Positions 10,113-22,798 of a stretch of 64,000 nt of DNA are shown in pieces. The notes under the pieces were generated by a model, which was not told where the DNA came from, did not search any database, and saw only the letters and a list, made by a program, of their open reading frames with translations. Both the position numbers and the translations under genes were made by a program. Every line of letters starts with the position of its first letter. Positions within the stretch are counted from its first letter, which is position 1. Location of the stretch: NCBI RefSeq assembly GCF_001638985.1, contig NW_017265161.1, forward strand, positions 316,576 to 380,575, read 5' to 3'. Origin of the DNA: Phycomyces blakesleeanus NRRL 1555(-). Its lineage: Eukaryota > Mucoromycota > Mucoromycetes > Mucorales > Phycomycetaceae.

Positions 10113-11161
10113 CAGATTCTTTTAATTTTCTTTTTTTAATTTGAGTGAAATATATATATATATATTGTGTGTGTTTGTGTGTGTGTGTGTATATATATCT
10201 TTTTGGCTCTGTCTCCAAAGTAATTTGGGAATACTAAAGAAGTATTTCTATATCTTTTGCAGGCAAAAAATAATAGCGAATACAAAGAGCTACTTCTTGT
10301 TTTAATAGAGAGAAAGAGAAAGAGCGAAAAGGACAGAAAGGCTGAGTCGATTCGAATTAAAGAGATCTTGAATTCTGAATTCCAAATTATTCCAAACAAG
10401 GAGCTTCAAAAAAAAACAAAAAAAAACAAAAAGAAAAAGGTGCGGTGCATTGGGGGGAGATGTTTAATGGGAATAAGTAACAAAATAATCCAAAGAAGGA
10501 GAGTGAGGGGGGGGGGAGTAAGATAGAGGGGGGTGGGGGGGTTTAATAGAGAGAGAGGGAGGAAACAAAAAAAAATTTAAAGAGGGGAACAATGAGAATC
10601 AGAACATTTTTGGTAAAAAAACCAAAAAAGAACCACTGTGATATATTTCCAGTACAGGATATTGAATTCAATTGAATTCAATTATTGAACTTATTGCTTT
10701 TTTGTACAACTTTAATCTTGAATGATAAAAAGCAAAAATGACTCCCCCCTCCCCCCCCAAAAAAAAACAAAATAGCCCCCCACCACTGCCCCACTGTCTC
10801 CTCCCCCTCCTTCGTGTTTCTTTCTTTCTATTAATCGATCCAAGATGTCTCTTCTTCTCAATAGGTTATGTAACACACAAAAGAAGGTTCTGTTGTTATT
10901 GAAATCCAAATAAACATTCGGAAGCCTGTGAGCCAGCAAAGAAATGCGTCTAACAAATAACAACAAAAAATCAAACCTTGTATCTATCAAAGCACGTGAC
11001 ACACACACACACACAGAGAGAGAGATTACATATATTACATACAATCTCTCTTTACCAGGTCCCAAATAACAGTGGCAAAAAAAAACAAAAACAAAAACAA
11101 AAACAAAAAAAAAACACATTTGTTATTTTGCCTGTTGTGAGTGGGCGTCAATTGTGTACCA
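10113..11161. other. Divergent intergenic region, low complexity
   Basis: It lies between the divergent WD40 gene and ISA2. It contains (TA)n/(GT)n tracts at 10150-10197, purine-rich G runs at 10508-10545, C/A homopolymers around 10741-10770, an (AC)n/(GA)n block at 11000-11026 and repeated AAAAAC units at 11080-11115. No conserved coding frame is visible. Both promoters should lie here. Confidence 0.55.
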
Positions 11162-11786
11162 ATGCAGAGTCTTATTCGATCCTTTATCCGCATCCCCATC
11201 TATTCTCACCAACCAAATCCCTCATGGATACGCCAATTCTCTACCGAGGTTGCGGATCCACTTTGTGGAGCGACTCTTAAACAGGCCAACGACGGTGAAT
11301 TGAATATCACTGACCGTGCTATCAAAGTAATAAAATTAATATATTACATCATATATTAACATTCAACTCTATAGCAATTAACAATGATTGCCGACCGGGA
11401 CAATGACCATGATCACTTTTTACGAGTCATGGTAGAATCAGGTGGTTGCCATGGATACCAAAATAAAATGGAACTTACAAAGACTGTTGATGAGGATGAC
11501 ATGTAAGTCAATTATTATCACTATTATCTTCAAAAATATATAAAACATGAAACAAAAAATACAAATTTGTATGTATTCGTTTATTTGTTCTAGTATTTTT
11601 GAAAAGCAAGGTGTCCGGGTTGTCGTAGACGGGGTGTCACTCCAGTTCATCCGAGGCTCGAACGTTGATTTTGTAGAAGAATTGATCGGCTCTACCTTTC
11701 AGGTGGTTGACAATCCAAATGCAAAACATAGCTGTGGGTGCAATATCTCTTATGACATTGATATTGACATGCTCACTACAAATTAA
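11162..11786 (+). CDS. ISA2: Mitochondrial iron-sulfur assembly protein Isa2
   Basis: A-type Fe-S carrier that works in the mitochondrial matrix with Isa1 and Iba57 in maturing [4Fe-4S] proteins. Exons 11162-11326, 11375-11502, 11594-11786 join in phase to 161 aa. The N-terminus (MQSLIRSFIRIP..., ending IRQFS) is Arg/Ser-rich and lacks acidic residues, as a presequence should. The HesB/IscA fold then runs from ITDRAIKQL to the end. The three conserved metal-ligand cysteines are present: one in SGGCHGYQ and two in SCGCNISY. The Gly-Tyr-Gln after the first Cys and the short 'C-G-C-N' tail fit Isa2/ISCA2 better than Isa1. An upstream in-frame ATG at 11141 would add seven residues; 11162 gives the better presequence. 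Confidence 0.93.
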
Positions 11787-14434
11787 TCATATACATAATA
11801 TACATTATATATATATATATATATATTTGCATCTGTTGATACAATATGGATCAAGAGTGTGATTTGTACAAATTACAGTAATAACAATTTAATGCACTCT
11901 AATACATTAGACTGCAGTCATGTCAGAGATTTTCATTTTATTTTATTTTATTTTATTTTTATTATTCTTTTGGTTTTCTTGAATATTACCTACGTATTAT
12001 AATGGTATGGTCTTTATATAATTTCGTACAAAGATAAAATAAAATAAAAAGAAATAGTATTTGTAGTTGTACTCCTGAGCAGTATTGCATCCCTTGAATT
12101 TACATCTATAGATTATCACACTCACACATAGTAACCACAAGTATTTGGTGACTATGACCAATACTACCACTACTACTAGAGCTAACAATCTAAACAGCTC
12201 TTAAATATAACCTTAATCGTTAACCTTTAATATTTAGCCTGTATTTCTTAGAAGAATATAAGATTTGGGTTCAATTACAGAATGTGTGCTTGTGTGCTTG
12301 TAATCTGTGAACCACAAAAAAAAAAGTATATATATATATAATTTTGCGTTCGGGAAGAATGTGTGTAGTTCTTTGGCGTTGGACAGGGAAAAAGAAAAAG
12401 ATCTTAAAATAAAATAAAATAAAATAAAATACACAGGCGCGCGTGGGTGCAACTAAAGACAAATTATATTATTTTAAGGTTAATCGAGATACAAAACAAG
12501 ACTGGATGAGCTGTGAGTAAATACATTATTCAATCTTGTGGCAATTTCTTGAACCAAATTATCGCTATTTATCTGTTGTATCAGAAGAATAATCGCAAAT
12601 GCATTTTAGAACAAAATGTAATTATAGCAAAAATGTCAGAATTGGATTGCGAAGAAATCTTCTATTTATGTAACCCACAAAAAATAATAATAAACAACTA
12701 TCAAGATAATACTAAAAAAGTCACCCCCACCCAACGCTCTTCCTATCTCATCCACATCCTGCAAATTATACAAATCATCTAGTACAATCTTACTTGTAGT
12801 CTTTTTGAAATTCATCCATTGCTAATAAGCATTATCTCAAGAAATAGCTGGCCTTGAACTCTACTTGCCTATTTTGTAAGTATTGAATCAAAATCATTGC
12901 CTTTTATGGCTCATAATGTGGCTCCACCCCCCCCCAAAAAAAAAGAATTGCAAAAAACACTGACAGCTTTACTCACAAGCCTACTACAACATATTCATCT
13001 TCATTCAAACTTTCAATAAGCCATTGATGTTCGAGCCAAGTTTTCAAAATTACTTTCTATCAAGAAGTGCTTATCTTCTAGCATGACTACCACACCATAT
13101 ATATACTGTTATCTCCAAAAAGGTAAAGTTTTATCTTATTCAATTGAGTTCTTTAGAGTAAATGTAGTTTATTTGGGACTATAAATCAAAAGATAACAAA
13201 AAAGCAAGGTTCAATTTGATCATCGTATTGTTTATTACTTCACTTTTCTTCATTCAATAAAATATTGTTAGCTTAGTACCATACTTGACTTGGTCTTCAA
13301 CATTTACACACACCCCAAGAGTTTTCCTATTTATGAAAATTTTATGTCAAAACCAAAATTTCTATTGGCTAGCAGCATAATCGGAGTTGTACGCTTTTAC
13401 ACTCAGATATATCCCAGAAAAATTTTAATAGTATTTTTTTTGATCTACTTGATCGAATATCAGGCAGAACAAAAAAAGAACTTTGAAATGATGAAGAGGG
13501 GGGGGGTGTGAAGAAAGATAAATTAGCTAAAAGAGATGATCTTACTGGTCAAAGTTTTTCGCTTTTGATGAAAATGCCCTTTTTTTTTTGACAGGTCGTT
13601 TTTTCTTGTGGTGTAATTGGGTCCTATGGTGTTTTGTTTAAGGTACATTATTTTATAGCATGCGTCAATGAGATGGCCAAAAGCCAAGACTACAAAATAC
13701 TTTGTAAGTCTGTACAAGGTATGTATGCTAGTTACAATAAAACAAAAAGTATTTCTTTAGGTAATTTAATCTAAAGGGATAAACTCGTCACTTCAAGTAT
13801 AAAAAAGAAAGTCAAACTATGAAATCATTAAAAAGCAATTCTTGTCAAGTAATCTTTTATGACTTGGTTGCTTACCCTCTACCCGTAAAATATATTATTC
13901 TCAAGAGGGTGCTATTATAGAAAAGCACCCTAGTAAACCAGATGCGTATTCGTAGTAATTTTTTTTTGGAACAAATAAAAATATATATTTTAAAAAACCT
14001 AAATCATTTTTCCAATGTTTGCTCCCCCCCCCCATCTCTCTACAAAAGGATGCTGTTAACGCAACCTGTCACTAAATTCTGTTATAGGAAATCATCTCTC
14101 TAAAATTGTCATGCTTTCTTAATTAGGCAGCTACTATCGCAACCTCTTCTTTTTTTTTTTTTTTTCTTCGTCGTTGAGATTTAAAAAAAAAAACCTTCAG
14201 TGTGTGTGTAAAAGGTACGAAAAAAAAATATATATATAGCTATTTAAATAGCGCAAATGTTTTGATTTTAGTTTTTATTTTTATTTTTTATTTATTTAAG
14301 CGTAAAACTTTATCTTGAGACTTCTTTGTACATAAATTAGAAGCAAAATGGTTCCAAAATAACAATAATGTATATAATTTTTGTAAATAAATAAATAAAT
14401 AAAAAAGTAAATTCTTATAGACTATTTCTTAATG

Positions 14435-14479
<45 letters not shown>
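14435..14479. repeat. (ATT)n microsatellite
   Basis: About 15 uninterrupted ATT units within the gene-poor region. A similar but separate (TAA/TTA)n array sits at ~20853-20902 inside MSH1 intron 1. Confidence 0.95.
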
Positions 14480-15193
14480 TATCACTAGTGGCAACAAATG
14501 CAATTCAGGTACCTTTTTATTTTAGAGAAATTATTTGCTTGATCTCCAAAATAGGAATTGCTTTTTTTGTTAAATATTAATAACATGTGAGACATGTTAA
14601 ACGCCAAGGTTAGGTTGGACAGCATGATTAGTATCATTATGATTATGGTTTCTTTGCAGAGTGATCGATCAAGATAGCTAATTATCATCATGTATTGATC
14701 GTTGGCTAGATCGAGCCGTACACGAGAGTCATGCTCAGCTTTAAAAATAATAGTGATAATTATGTTACTTTATCAATGATCACAAAAAGGAACATCTGGT
14801 GACTGTAGTAGAATATAATAGTCTCGGAACATTCTTATGATCCCAATTTGATAAACCAAGTCAGCACAAAATAATAATTGGAATAATAATTAATAATTAA
14901 AAAGGTCCCTTTGAATATTCTACAGACCTGCATTTCTGTCCGATTCTTCTTCAATTCTTCCTCAATCTCCCCACAATGACCGACTCTCGCTCTTAATCAC
15001 AAACCCTCTTCAATGTACTACAATTATAAAAATATAAAAAAAAAAAAAAAAAAATAACAGGGAGAATTGCATTAATATTAATATTAATAGTATATCCGCC
15101 CTTATTATGCTTCAACCAAGGTTATGATGTAAAGAAAGAAAGAAAAAAAAAGTAAGGTCATTATAGACTTCCAAGCCTCCTTCACAATATTCA

Positions 15194-15448
15194 TTAGACT
15201 ATATCTTCTTTATTCTCCTTGGGCTCGGTCAAATATTTTCCAGGCTCTTGGTGCAGCTGAGTATAAGACTTTATATTACATAACTTCTTTCCCAGAACCA
15301 ATATCGTGACACCGTCAATTGTGAAAGCGCAGAGTGACAAAAAGAGAAGTCGTATGTGTCCAAATTCTTTGCCATTTGATGAGAAATCGAATGTCATATC
15401 CACAGAAAAAGATTGGCGTACAAAAGATTTGTTAAAAGGCACACACAT
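15194..15448 (-). other. Isolated ORF with a hydrophobic segment (unassigned)
   Basis: 84 codons open. The frame includes a likely membrane-spanning stretch (IRLLFLSLCAFTIDGVTILV) followed by a polar tail ending EPKENKEDIV. No upstream exon with good splice signals could be connected. It could be the last exon of a small membrane protein gene, a decayed fragment, or chance. Confidence 0.2.
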
Positions 15449-17762
15449 ATAAGAAACATGTCGGTTTTGGGAATCTCAAATACTAATTATATGCTTACCA
15501 TATTACTTTACATTACTTTATATTATATTTCAGAATTAGTAATTTTTATCTTTATGTTTGCTATAAAAAAAATGGGCAGATTATTGTTATAATCATTATA
15601 GCTGCCCAGATGAAATAATCAACTGCAGTAAAAACAATAAAACTTTGAAGTTTAGATAAGAGCTTTTTATAGAATGTATGGGTTTCCCTTTTCATTCGTT
15701 TTGCAAAGGTCCAATTAGAACTAGTTTTGAATTTTAAGGTGTAAATGAATAGAAACCGATTATCTACATATCTATCTATCTATCTATCTACCTGTCTGTC
15801 TGTTTTCCATTTTACGATTGATCTAAAAATCATCAGTAACTTTCAAGTCACCAAAGCCAGTAACTTCATATTCTTATTTATTGTCAAACTCTACTAAACA
15901 AGGAAGGCATGGTTATTTTACAGTGTTGTCTTGCTTTTATTATCTTGGTTGATCTTTAGCTTTACTATAGTCAGCTCTGCTTCTAAAGTTCAATTACAGC
16001 CTTTTTTTGTTTTTTTTTTTTGTTTTTTTTTTTTACTTAAAACCGCACCAGGACGCGATTTACCCTTTTCATGTAAAATTGTGTTAGTCCCACATAAATG
16101 ATATATGTATATATATTATTATTATTATTATTATTTTCAGGGTTGTTGACTAGACGCAACAGAATTGAATTGAAGCAAGTACGACATTGCTTTTTTGGAA
16201 AGGCTATATATTTGAGAAACCATGATCGAGCTTGTATTACACCTTGACATGTCAATTTGAAGTTTACCACCCCCCCCCCCCCCTTCACTCACTCACACTC
16301 TCTCTTCCTTCCCTCCTTCTCCCCCACTTCACCCCCCCTTACTTTACCTGTCTTGTAACAATTAATGCTATGCAGCTCTCTTTTATATATATATATATTA
16401 TTGGTATATTATTCACATGCTCTTGGGTTTAATACTATTCTGGTCATTCCATATTTTTTTATTTTGCTTTGTTTTCTATTTATCCACCTGATAGATAAAA
16501 ATAATAATAATATTATTAATATTTATACAGCTTTGAGATAATGGTTATCAGCCCTCGGTTTGGTTCCTTATTCCTGCCTCTTGGGTTACTTGAGACTTTA
16601 TTTTAATTATATATGTACACAAATAATTAAATTATCTTTAAATATATATATATCTTTATAATACATATTTAATCATTTAAACGTCGGTTTTGATTTCAAG
16701 GCTGATATTCAATAGTATTTTGTACAAGTGGCGATATTAAATATATAGATATATTAATGAGACTGTGGAGCGAGATCCGCCAATTAAAATAAAATTGTAT
16801 TTCTCTTTTGCTGGCTGTTAAAGTATACTTCTTATTATCCAAAAATAAGTATACGATCGCCATGACAACACTTTATTTTGTTATTATTATTATTTTATTT
16901 GACTACAGGATGCATTTAATGTATGACAGAAAGGGCACAAATAGGAAAACGTTTACTGCTCTTGTGTACAGCCAGAAACTAGTCGAGAAAACTCTAGTGT
17001 CAGAAATCAAGGTGCACTTTGTGTGTATATTACTTGTTCTTATAAAACGCCCTTGAAGCTCTTGTGTATAATTAAATATAAATATAATTTTTTTTTTATG
17101 TTTGCAATTCACCAAAATAAAATTGTAAAAATTCCAATAGTCTATAATCTTCTTAAAATAGGATACCTGTTTATCACGACACCACACAGTCCAAGGCTTC
17201 TGATTATTACAAGAGAAAATTGGGGGAGGAGGGGCTATATAACCAAGGGGAGTGGGTTTACAGACTATTCTTTTATAAATTTACTTTAGTCTAAAGAACA
17301 AGAAGAACAAGAAGAAGAATAAAGAGCGGGGCGCTTGATATTTTAGAAAGGAGAAATCTACATAAGCACACATACACACACACGCATATATATATATATG
17401 TACACAGGTATATAGGCACACGGACACATATATTTTTTTACGCGTGAATATTTCTTTGTACAATTAACAAGTTTCGATTTTCTATACATTTTCAATGCAT
17501 TATTCTTTTTCTTACATTTCAATTTTAAACTTACATGTTTCTAGACAATCTCAAGTACATTAACTTGGTTTTTTTTTAATTTATGTATACATGTGTATGT
17601 GTATGTGTATGCTGTGAACTTTTCAAGTGGTCGCTTAAAGCAAAAGCAAAAGCAAAAGCAAGTTCCCTTGGAAATGGATTTCAGACGTTTGTATAGGAGA
17701 TATTGAGTGATATATATGTAAGGCGTTCTTTCTTCTTTCTGATTTTCTTTTGTTGGTTTTGA

Positions 17763-17794
<32 letters not shown>

Positions 17795-18100
17795 TTCGGG
17801 ATAAGATATCAAAATAGATATCTCGATTGCCTTTTTTTCTTAATAAAAAAAACGGGAGAAGACAAAAAATAGTACTTCTTCTCTACTGCCATCAAGTGCA
17901 CAATCATGCACAGAGCTCTAACCAAGATTTACTTCAGAATTTGTTTTAAAAACCCCAAACCAAAAAAAAGGGGAGGTTAAAGAAACTTGTGCTTTGTCGA
18001 TCTAATTCCTGTTCCAATTAGATAAAACAATATATTTTTGATAGCAAATATATATATATATATATATTTATTATCAATATGAAGAAGAAGAAAAAATTGT

Positions 18101-20853
18101 CTAAATAAAAACGTCCTTTTCATGATCATCTTTCTGTTTTGAATAGATCGAGTAGGGCTTAGGGCTCATGGAACCTGTTTGATTTAAATGAGCCCACATT
18201 CCCTGTGCCATATGGACTACAGAAGGTGGTAGGCCTAAAAATACATAGTTTAGTATACATACACATAAAGTTTACTAATTAAGCCTACAATATTACTTCT
18301 TCTTTTTTTTATGTATATATATATTAAATGAATAAACTAATAAATTTTTTTTTAAAAAAATGGGGTTTACCTGCTAGTTGAGCCACCTTGAGTCCATGAG
18401 ATTGGGTGCAGACACCTGGTTGAACATGATGTAAGAATATAAAGCTTCCGTCCTCGCTCTCATGTAGACTGGTCATGAAACACTTTATCTTGTCAAAGGC
18501 AGAGTGTTCTTTGTTGTCAAGTTCGCGCGCTAGCTCATGGTAATGAGTTGCAAATAAGGTCCTGCACCCGATCCGACTACAGAGGTCATAGAGAATTGCA
18601 TATGCAAGCGAGAACCCGTCGGTTGTAGATGTTCCTCGGCCAACTTCATCCATAATCACCATCGAACGGGCAGTCGCTTGCTGTAAGATCGTGGCCGTCT
18701 CGACCATCTCGACCATAAATGTCGACTGGTCCTGGGCAAGGTTATCCGAAGCGCCCACTCGGCTGAATATCCTGTCAGTGATCCCGATATCCGCATATTT
18801 TGCGGGTACAAAACACCCAATGTGTGCCAGGAGCACAATTACTGCATTCTGGCGCAAAAATGTGCTCTTTCCTCCCATATTAGGACCCGTGAGCAACCAT
18901 ACACTCTGATCCTGGCCAAGATTAAGATCGTTCTTTACAAACTCACGCCCTTTGCGCGCCAGGTGTGCCTCTACTACAGGGTGCCGGCCTCCAACAATGG
19001 TCGTCTGATTCGCCAGACTCAGAGTCGGCCTCACATACCGCCGTTCACGAGAGAGCCAGGCAAACGAAGTAAGAACATCGAGTTGGGCCATTGACTTGCA
19101 GCTGTCCAGGACAGTTGAAGAGTGATCGAGCACTCTCTGGACCACTTGCTCAAACACCTGCCTTTCCATCTCAACCAGCAGATTCTGGTGGGTTTCTATT
19201 TGAACCGAGAGTGGCGTCCAAAAGTCGGTTTGGTAACGGTGTTTGGATTTGGTTTTGTTAACAAGCGTACATGAATATACACTCGTTAGTTTAGCAGCCT
19301 GTGATGCATTTAGCTCAACAATGTGTTTGTAAGGTCCTTGGCTCACGAGATTGACAGAATTGCCGCACATTGCCTTGAGTTCACTTGTGATCCTGTCCCG
19401 CTCACTTTCAAGCTGGTCGAGACGTCTGTGGAGTTTCTTCAGCTCTGGATTGAAGTTACGGTTAACATACCCATATGCCCTTTCCCTCTCTTTGTCTGGT
19501 ATCCAATCTGGATTTACAGCACTCTGGATAAAGTCAACAAGATCCTGGTGTGGATCAAGAGTTTTGAATAGTTTCTTGACTGCTGATGTGTATCTGCCAA
19601 GCGGCTGAGCAGAGAATACAGACGCCATCTGGTGCTGAAGGGAGCGTATAGCCTCAAATGTGCTACTGATCTCAACCAAATCAGATCTTTGTCCGCGCCG
19701 AACCGCTAGCCGTTGGAGGGCCCGCTGTGCGTCTGTGCTGAGGTGGAGCGTGCGTCGGATGCTACCCAGAATGTTAGGTTCCGATGCAAAGAAATCCACA
19801 ATATCCAATCGTGTGTTGATTCTTCCCATTGATGTTAGCGGTGATGTCAACCAGGTCGTTAGTAGGCGTGATCCGGCACTTGTGATCGTACAATCTATGG
19901 TTCCCAATAGACTATCTGCTCTTCGGCCATCCTTTAAACTCCGCACAAGTTCTAGTGATCCCATTGCTGCACTGTCGATCCGCAACATTGCTTCCGGGCT
20001 GAAACGTACTGGGCGTTGTAGTCTCGGCCGTTCTCCCATGTGAGTACTGTCAATGTAATGCAATAGTGCCACAGCTGCTGCCACATCTAACCCGTCGGAC
20101 AGCACTGCTTCCTCTTCCTTTTCAAACGAATGATCGACATCATCTTGTTTTGTTGCATCCGGTGTAGAGATGATGCTTTCCAAGAGTTCATGTCCTTTTT
20201 GCGAGTCAAACGTAGCATCGCCCTGATATGTAATGGCTATAGATGGGTCCTGACCCAAGCTTTGCATGATAGGATGACTGTCACCTCCTCCTCCTCCTCC
20301 TCCTCCTGTACGAGGTTTCATCCATGTGGGAAGGATTACTTCGCGTGGCCGAATTCGTGCCACGTCGTCTTTGAATGCCTGTAATCGACTTTGTTGAAGA
20401 ACAAACTCACCCACAGATAAGTCAATCCACGCCAGTCCCACCTCATAATCATCATCATTGTCGTCATCGTCATTTTTCTTTCCAAAGGTCGTCGAAGGCA
20501 AGACAGCGAGGAGATAATTGCTAGAAATTGCATCCAAAAACCGCTCTTCGATCACCGTACCTGGAGTGATGATCCGCGTGACTCGTCGCCGTTTTCCCAT
20601 AACGGATCCATCATCCCGAGTGGCCGTGCCATGTTGCTCGCACAATGCCACCCTGCACCCCAGTCGGTTGACTAGCATGTCTAAATAGCGATCTAAAGAC
20701 CGTAACGGGAATCCCGCAAAATCAACGGTTACACCTGTTGCCATGTCCTTCTTTGTCAACTTGAGATCCAGTTGGGCTGCGTAATGAGTAGCATGAGATT
20801 CATAGAGCTTATGTATAACAGTAATAACCACGACTTAGGAATATGACCACACA

Positions 20854-20905
<52 letters not shown>

Positions 20906-21261
20906 TGGGTACAAACATATATATATATGAGGGGAAGAGTTTATCATTGAATGACCTCAAATTGTCAAGATGATAATAGAGATGAACTGTAAAAGTTTAC
21001 CTCGTAAAAGTCTCCTACTTGAATCAGCAGTACACAGAGTGGGTATTTTTTTGTATATTCTCGGACAGTATCTAGTACCATTGACCCAGAAGCTGCCTGC
21101 CTTGATTCCAAAGGTGGTAGAGATGGAGGTAATTCAGCAAAAAGAACTTCTGCATTAGCTTGAGTAATGCGTTTGTAAAGAGGTGATGCACTGCTTAATG
21201 AACGGAATGAAACAAGGGGGCGAATGTGACAAAGATAAAGACGCCTGCAGTGTCGAAGCAT
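18101..21261 (-). CDS. MSH1: Mitochondrial MutS homolog Msh1
   Basis: DNA mismatch-recognition ATPase of mitochondria. Exons (transcript order): 21261-21001, 20807-18371, 18234-18101. Phases close to 943 aa, near the size of yeast Msh1 (about 960). The N-terminus (MLRHCRRLYLCHIRPLVSFRSLS) looks like a presequence. The mismatch-binding motif GDFYELYESH is formed across intron 1. The ATPase carries GPNMGGKSTFLRQNAV (Walker A), STFMVEM, MDEVGRGTST (Walker B) and ATHYHEL. The C-terminus contains the late MutS helix with PPSVVHMAQGMW. A Gly run (RTGGGGGGGGDSH) sits in domain II. Intron 1 contains a (TTA)n microsatellite; intron 2 has a T9A7 block 10 nt after its donor. The presequence and overall length favour Msh1 over nuclear Msh2-6. 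Confidence 0.95.
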
Positions 21262-21686
21262 TATTATTATTTAAAAATAATATATATATATAAAACAAAC
21301 AACAACAATCGGAATTGGCGTTCTTCTATTTGTTTGTACAGCCAAATATATATATATATTATTGTTTCTGTGCTTGTGAGTAAAGCAAAAAGAGCAAAGA
21401 CGATGCAAACAAACAAAAAAACAATGCGTGACAGCGAAAGCCTATATCATTCATTATTTCACCCCCTCTGCCTTCTCTTTGGATTTACATATATCTTTAC
21501 ACTGCTTGGTGAATGGGTTGAAATGATCGATATGTATTTATCTTTATTGGTATCGTAGACAAAGAACAGTAGTGAGATTCTTTTCTGTTTTTCTTATGTC
21601 TTTTTTGGAGATATATATATATTAAAAAAAAGGGGGGGGGGGGGGAGAAATGAAGTATAGTTGATTGGTGTTTTGGTTTGAAACGC
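21262..21686. other. Interval between MSH1 start and ADP/ATP carrier 3' end
   Basis: 425 bp. The MSH1 promoter side contains (AT)n tracts (21278-21291, 21345-21359). A G14 run at 21631-21644 lies just downstream of the carrier stop. No gene seen. Confidence 0.5.
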
Positions 21687-22798
21687 CTAGGCAAACTTCT
21701 TGCCAAACATGATCAATTGGAGCTGATCGTAACCAGAGAGGACACCGGCACCAGCAATTGCACGGAGAATGTTGGCACCGGCACCCTTGAACAGAGATTT
21801 GGTACCTTCCTTGGCGACAATTTCCCTTAGGGCGTGGAGAGACGAGTCGTACTTGACGGCAGCACCAGAAGTCATCATCATTCTACGACGGACAGTGTCA
21901 ATGGGGTAGGAAGCTGTATCAAATCAAATCAAATCAAATCAAATCAATAAAAACCCATGTACTTTATATTGAATCACTTTTTTTTTCTCTCTCTCTTCTT
22001 TTTCTAAAACACACACACATGTATATAGAAAACTTACCAAGACCAGCACCAGTGGTAACAGCCCAGCCGAGTAAGAAAGTGGCCAAGAAGCTGCTCTGAA
22101 GATGCTCGGGCATGATGGGCTTGATAGAGTCGTACATACCAAAGTAGAGACCACGGTAAACAATGATACCAACGCAAGAGATATTGAAACCACGGTAAAG
22201 ACCAGCAATACCGTCAGAAGCAATTGTTTTGCGGTAGACATCCACAAGGCCCTTGAATTGACGCTCACCACCCTTCTTGGAGGACTTGGCGTCATTGGCT
22301 AGACGAGTACGGGCGTAATCGAGAGAGTAGACAAAGAACAGGGAACAGGCACCAGCGGCACCACCCGAGGCAAGGTTGCCTGCAAACCAAGGCCAGTAGC
22401 CGTCCTTCTTCTTGTCCTTGTTGAACATGCGCTTGAACTTATCCTTGAAGGCAAAGTTGAGGGCCTGAGTAGGGAAGTAACGGATTACGTTGGCGGTGTT
22501 TCCACGCCACATGGCGGCCATACCCTCGTCTTTGACGGTGCGGGAGAAGCAGTCGCCAATGCCTTTGTAGGGTGATGCAAGACGTCCTTGCTTGATCATC
22601 TCGTCTTGGTTCTGGATAAGAAGTTTGATACGTTCAATGGGAGCGGCGGCAGTCTTGGAGACAGCAGCAGAAACACCACCCATAAGGAAGTCCTTATTCG
22701 TTCAATAATGAGATGAGATGGATGTCGTGAGTAAGCAGTATATACGGGTCATACATAATACTCACAATGATAAACTTGTTCGAATCTTGAGAGGCCAT
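21687..22798 (-). CDS. AAC: Mitochondrial ADP/ATP carrier
   Basis: Inner-membrane antiporter exchanging cytosolic ADP for matrix ATP. Exons (transcript order): 22798-22766 (33 nt), 22692-22038, 21913-21687, joining to 304 aa. Three ~100-residue tripartite repeats each carry the mitochondrial carrier signature: [20 protein letters not shown] and [11 protein letters not shown]. The RRRMMM hexapeptide is diagnostic of ADP/ATP carriers. Six hydrophobic helices can be followed. As usual for carriers there is no cleavable presequence. The start [17 protein letters not shown] follows the family. Intron 2 contains five AAATC pentamers next to the acceptor. Codon bias towards C-ending codons suggests high expression. 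Confidence 0.97.

Larger units (their letters stand above)
11787..18100. other. 6.3-kb gene-poor AT-rich region
   Basis: I see no supported gene. The contents are AT-rich filler with microsatellites ((ATT)n at 14435-14479, (TATC)n near 15769-15790, AAAAGC hexamers at 17638-17662, TTCTGG hexamers at 17763-17795), C runs at 14023-14033 and 16269-16282, and (TA)n tracts. One minus-strand frame at 15194-15448 has a protein-like hydrophobic segment followed by a charged tail. A frame at 16909-17020 (+) reads KGTNRKTFTALVYS with no usable start. Both are too weak to call. Confidence 0.5.

Noticed and set aside
16909..17020. Possible exon reading KGTNRKTFTALVYS
   Set aside because: No start, no partner exons and no recognisable family.
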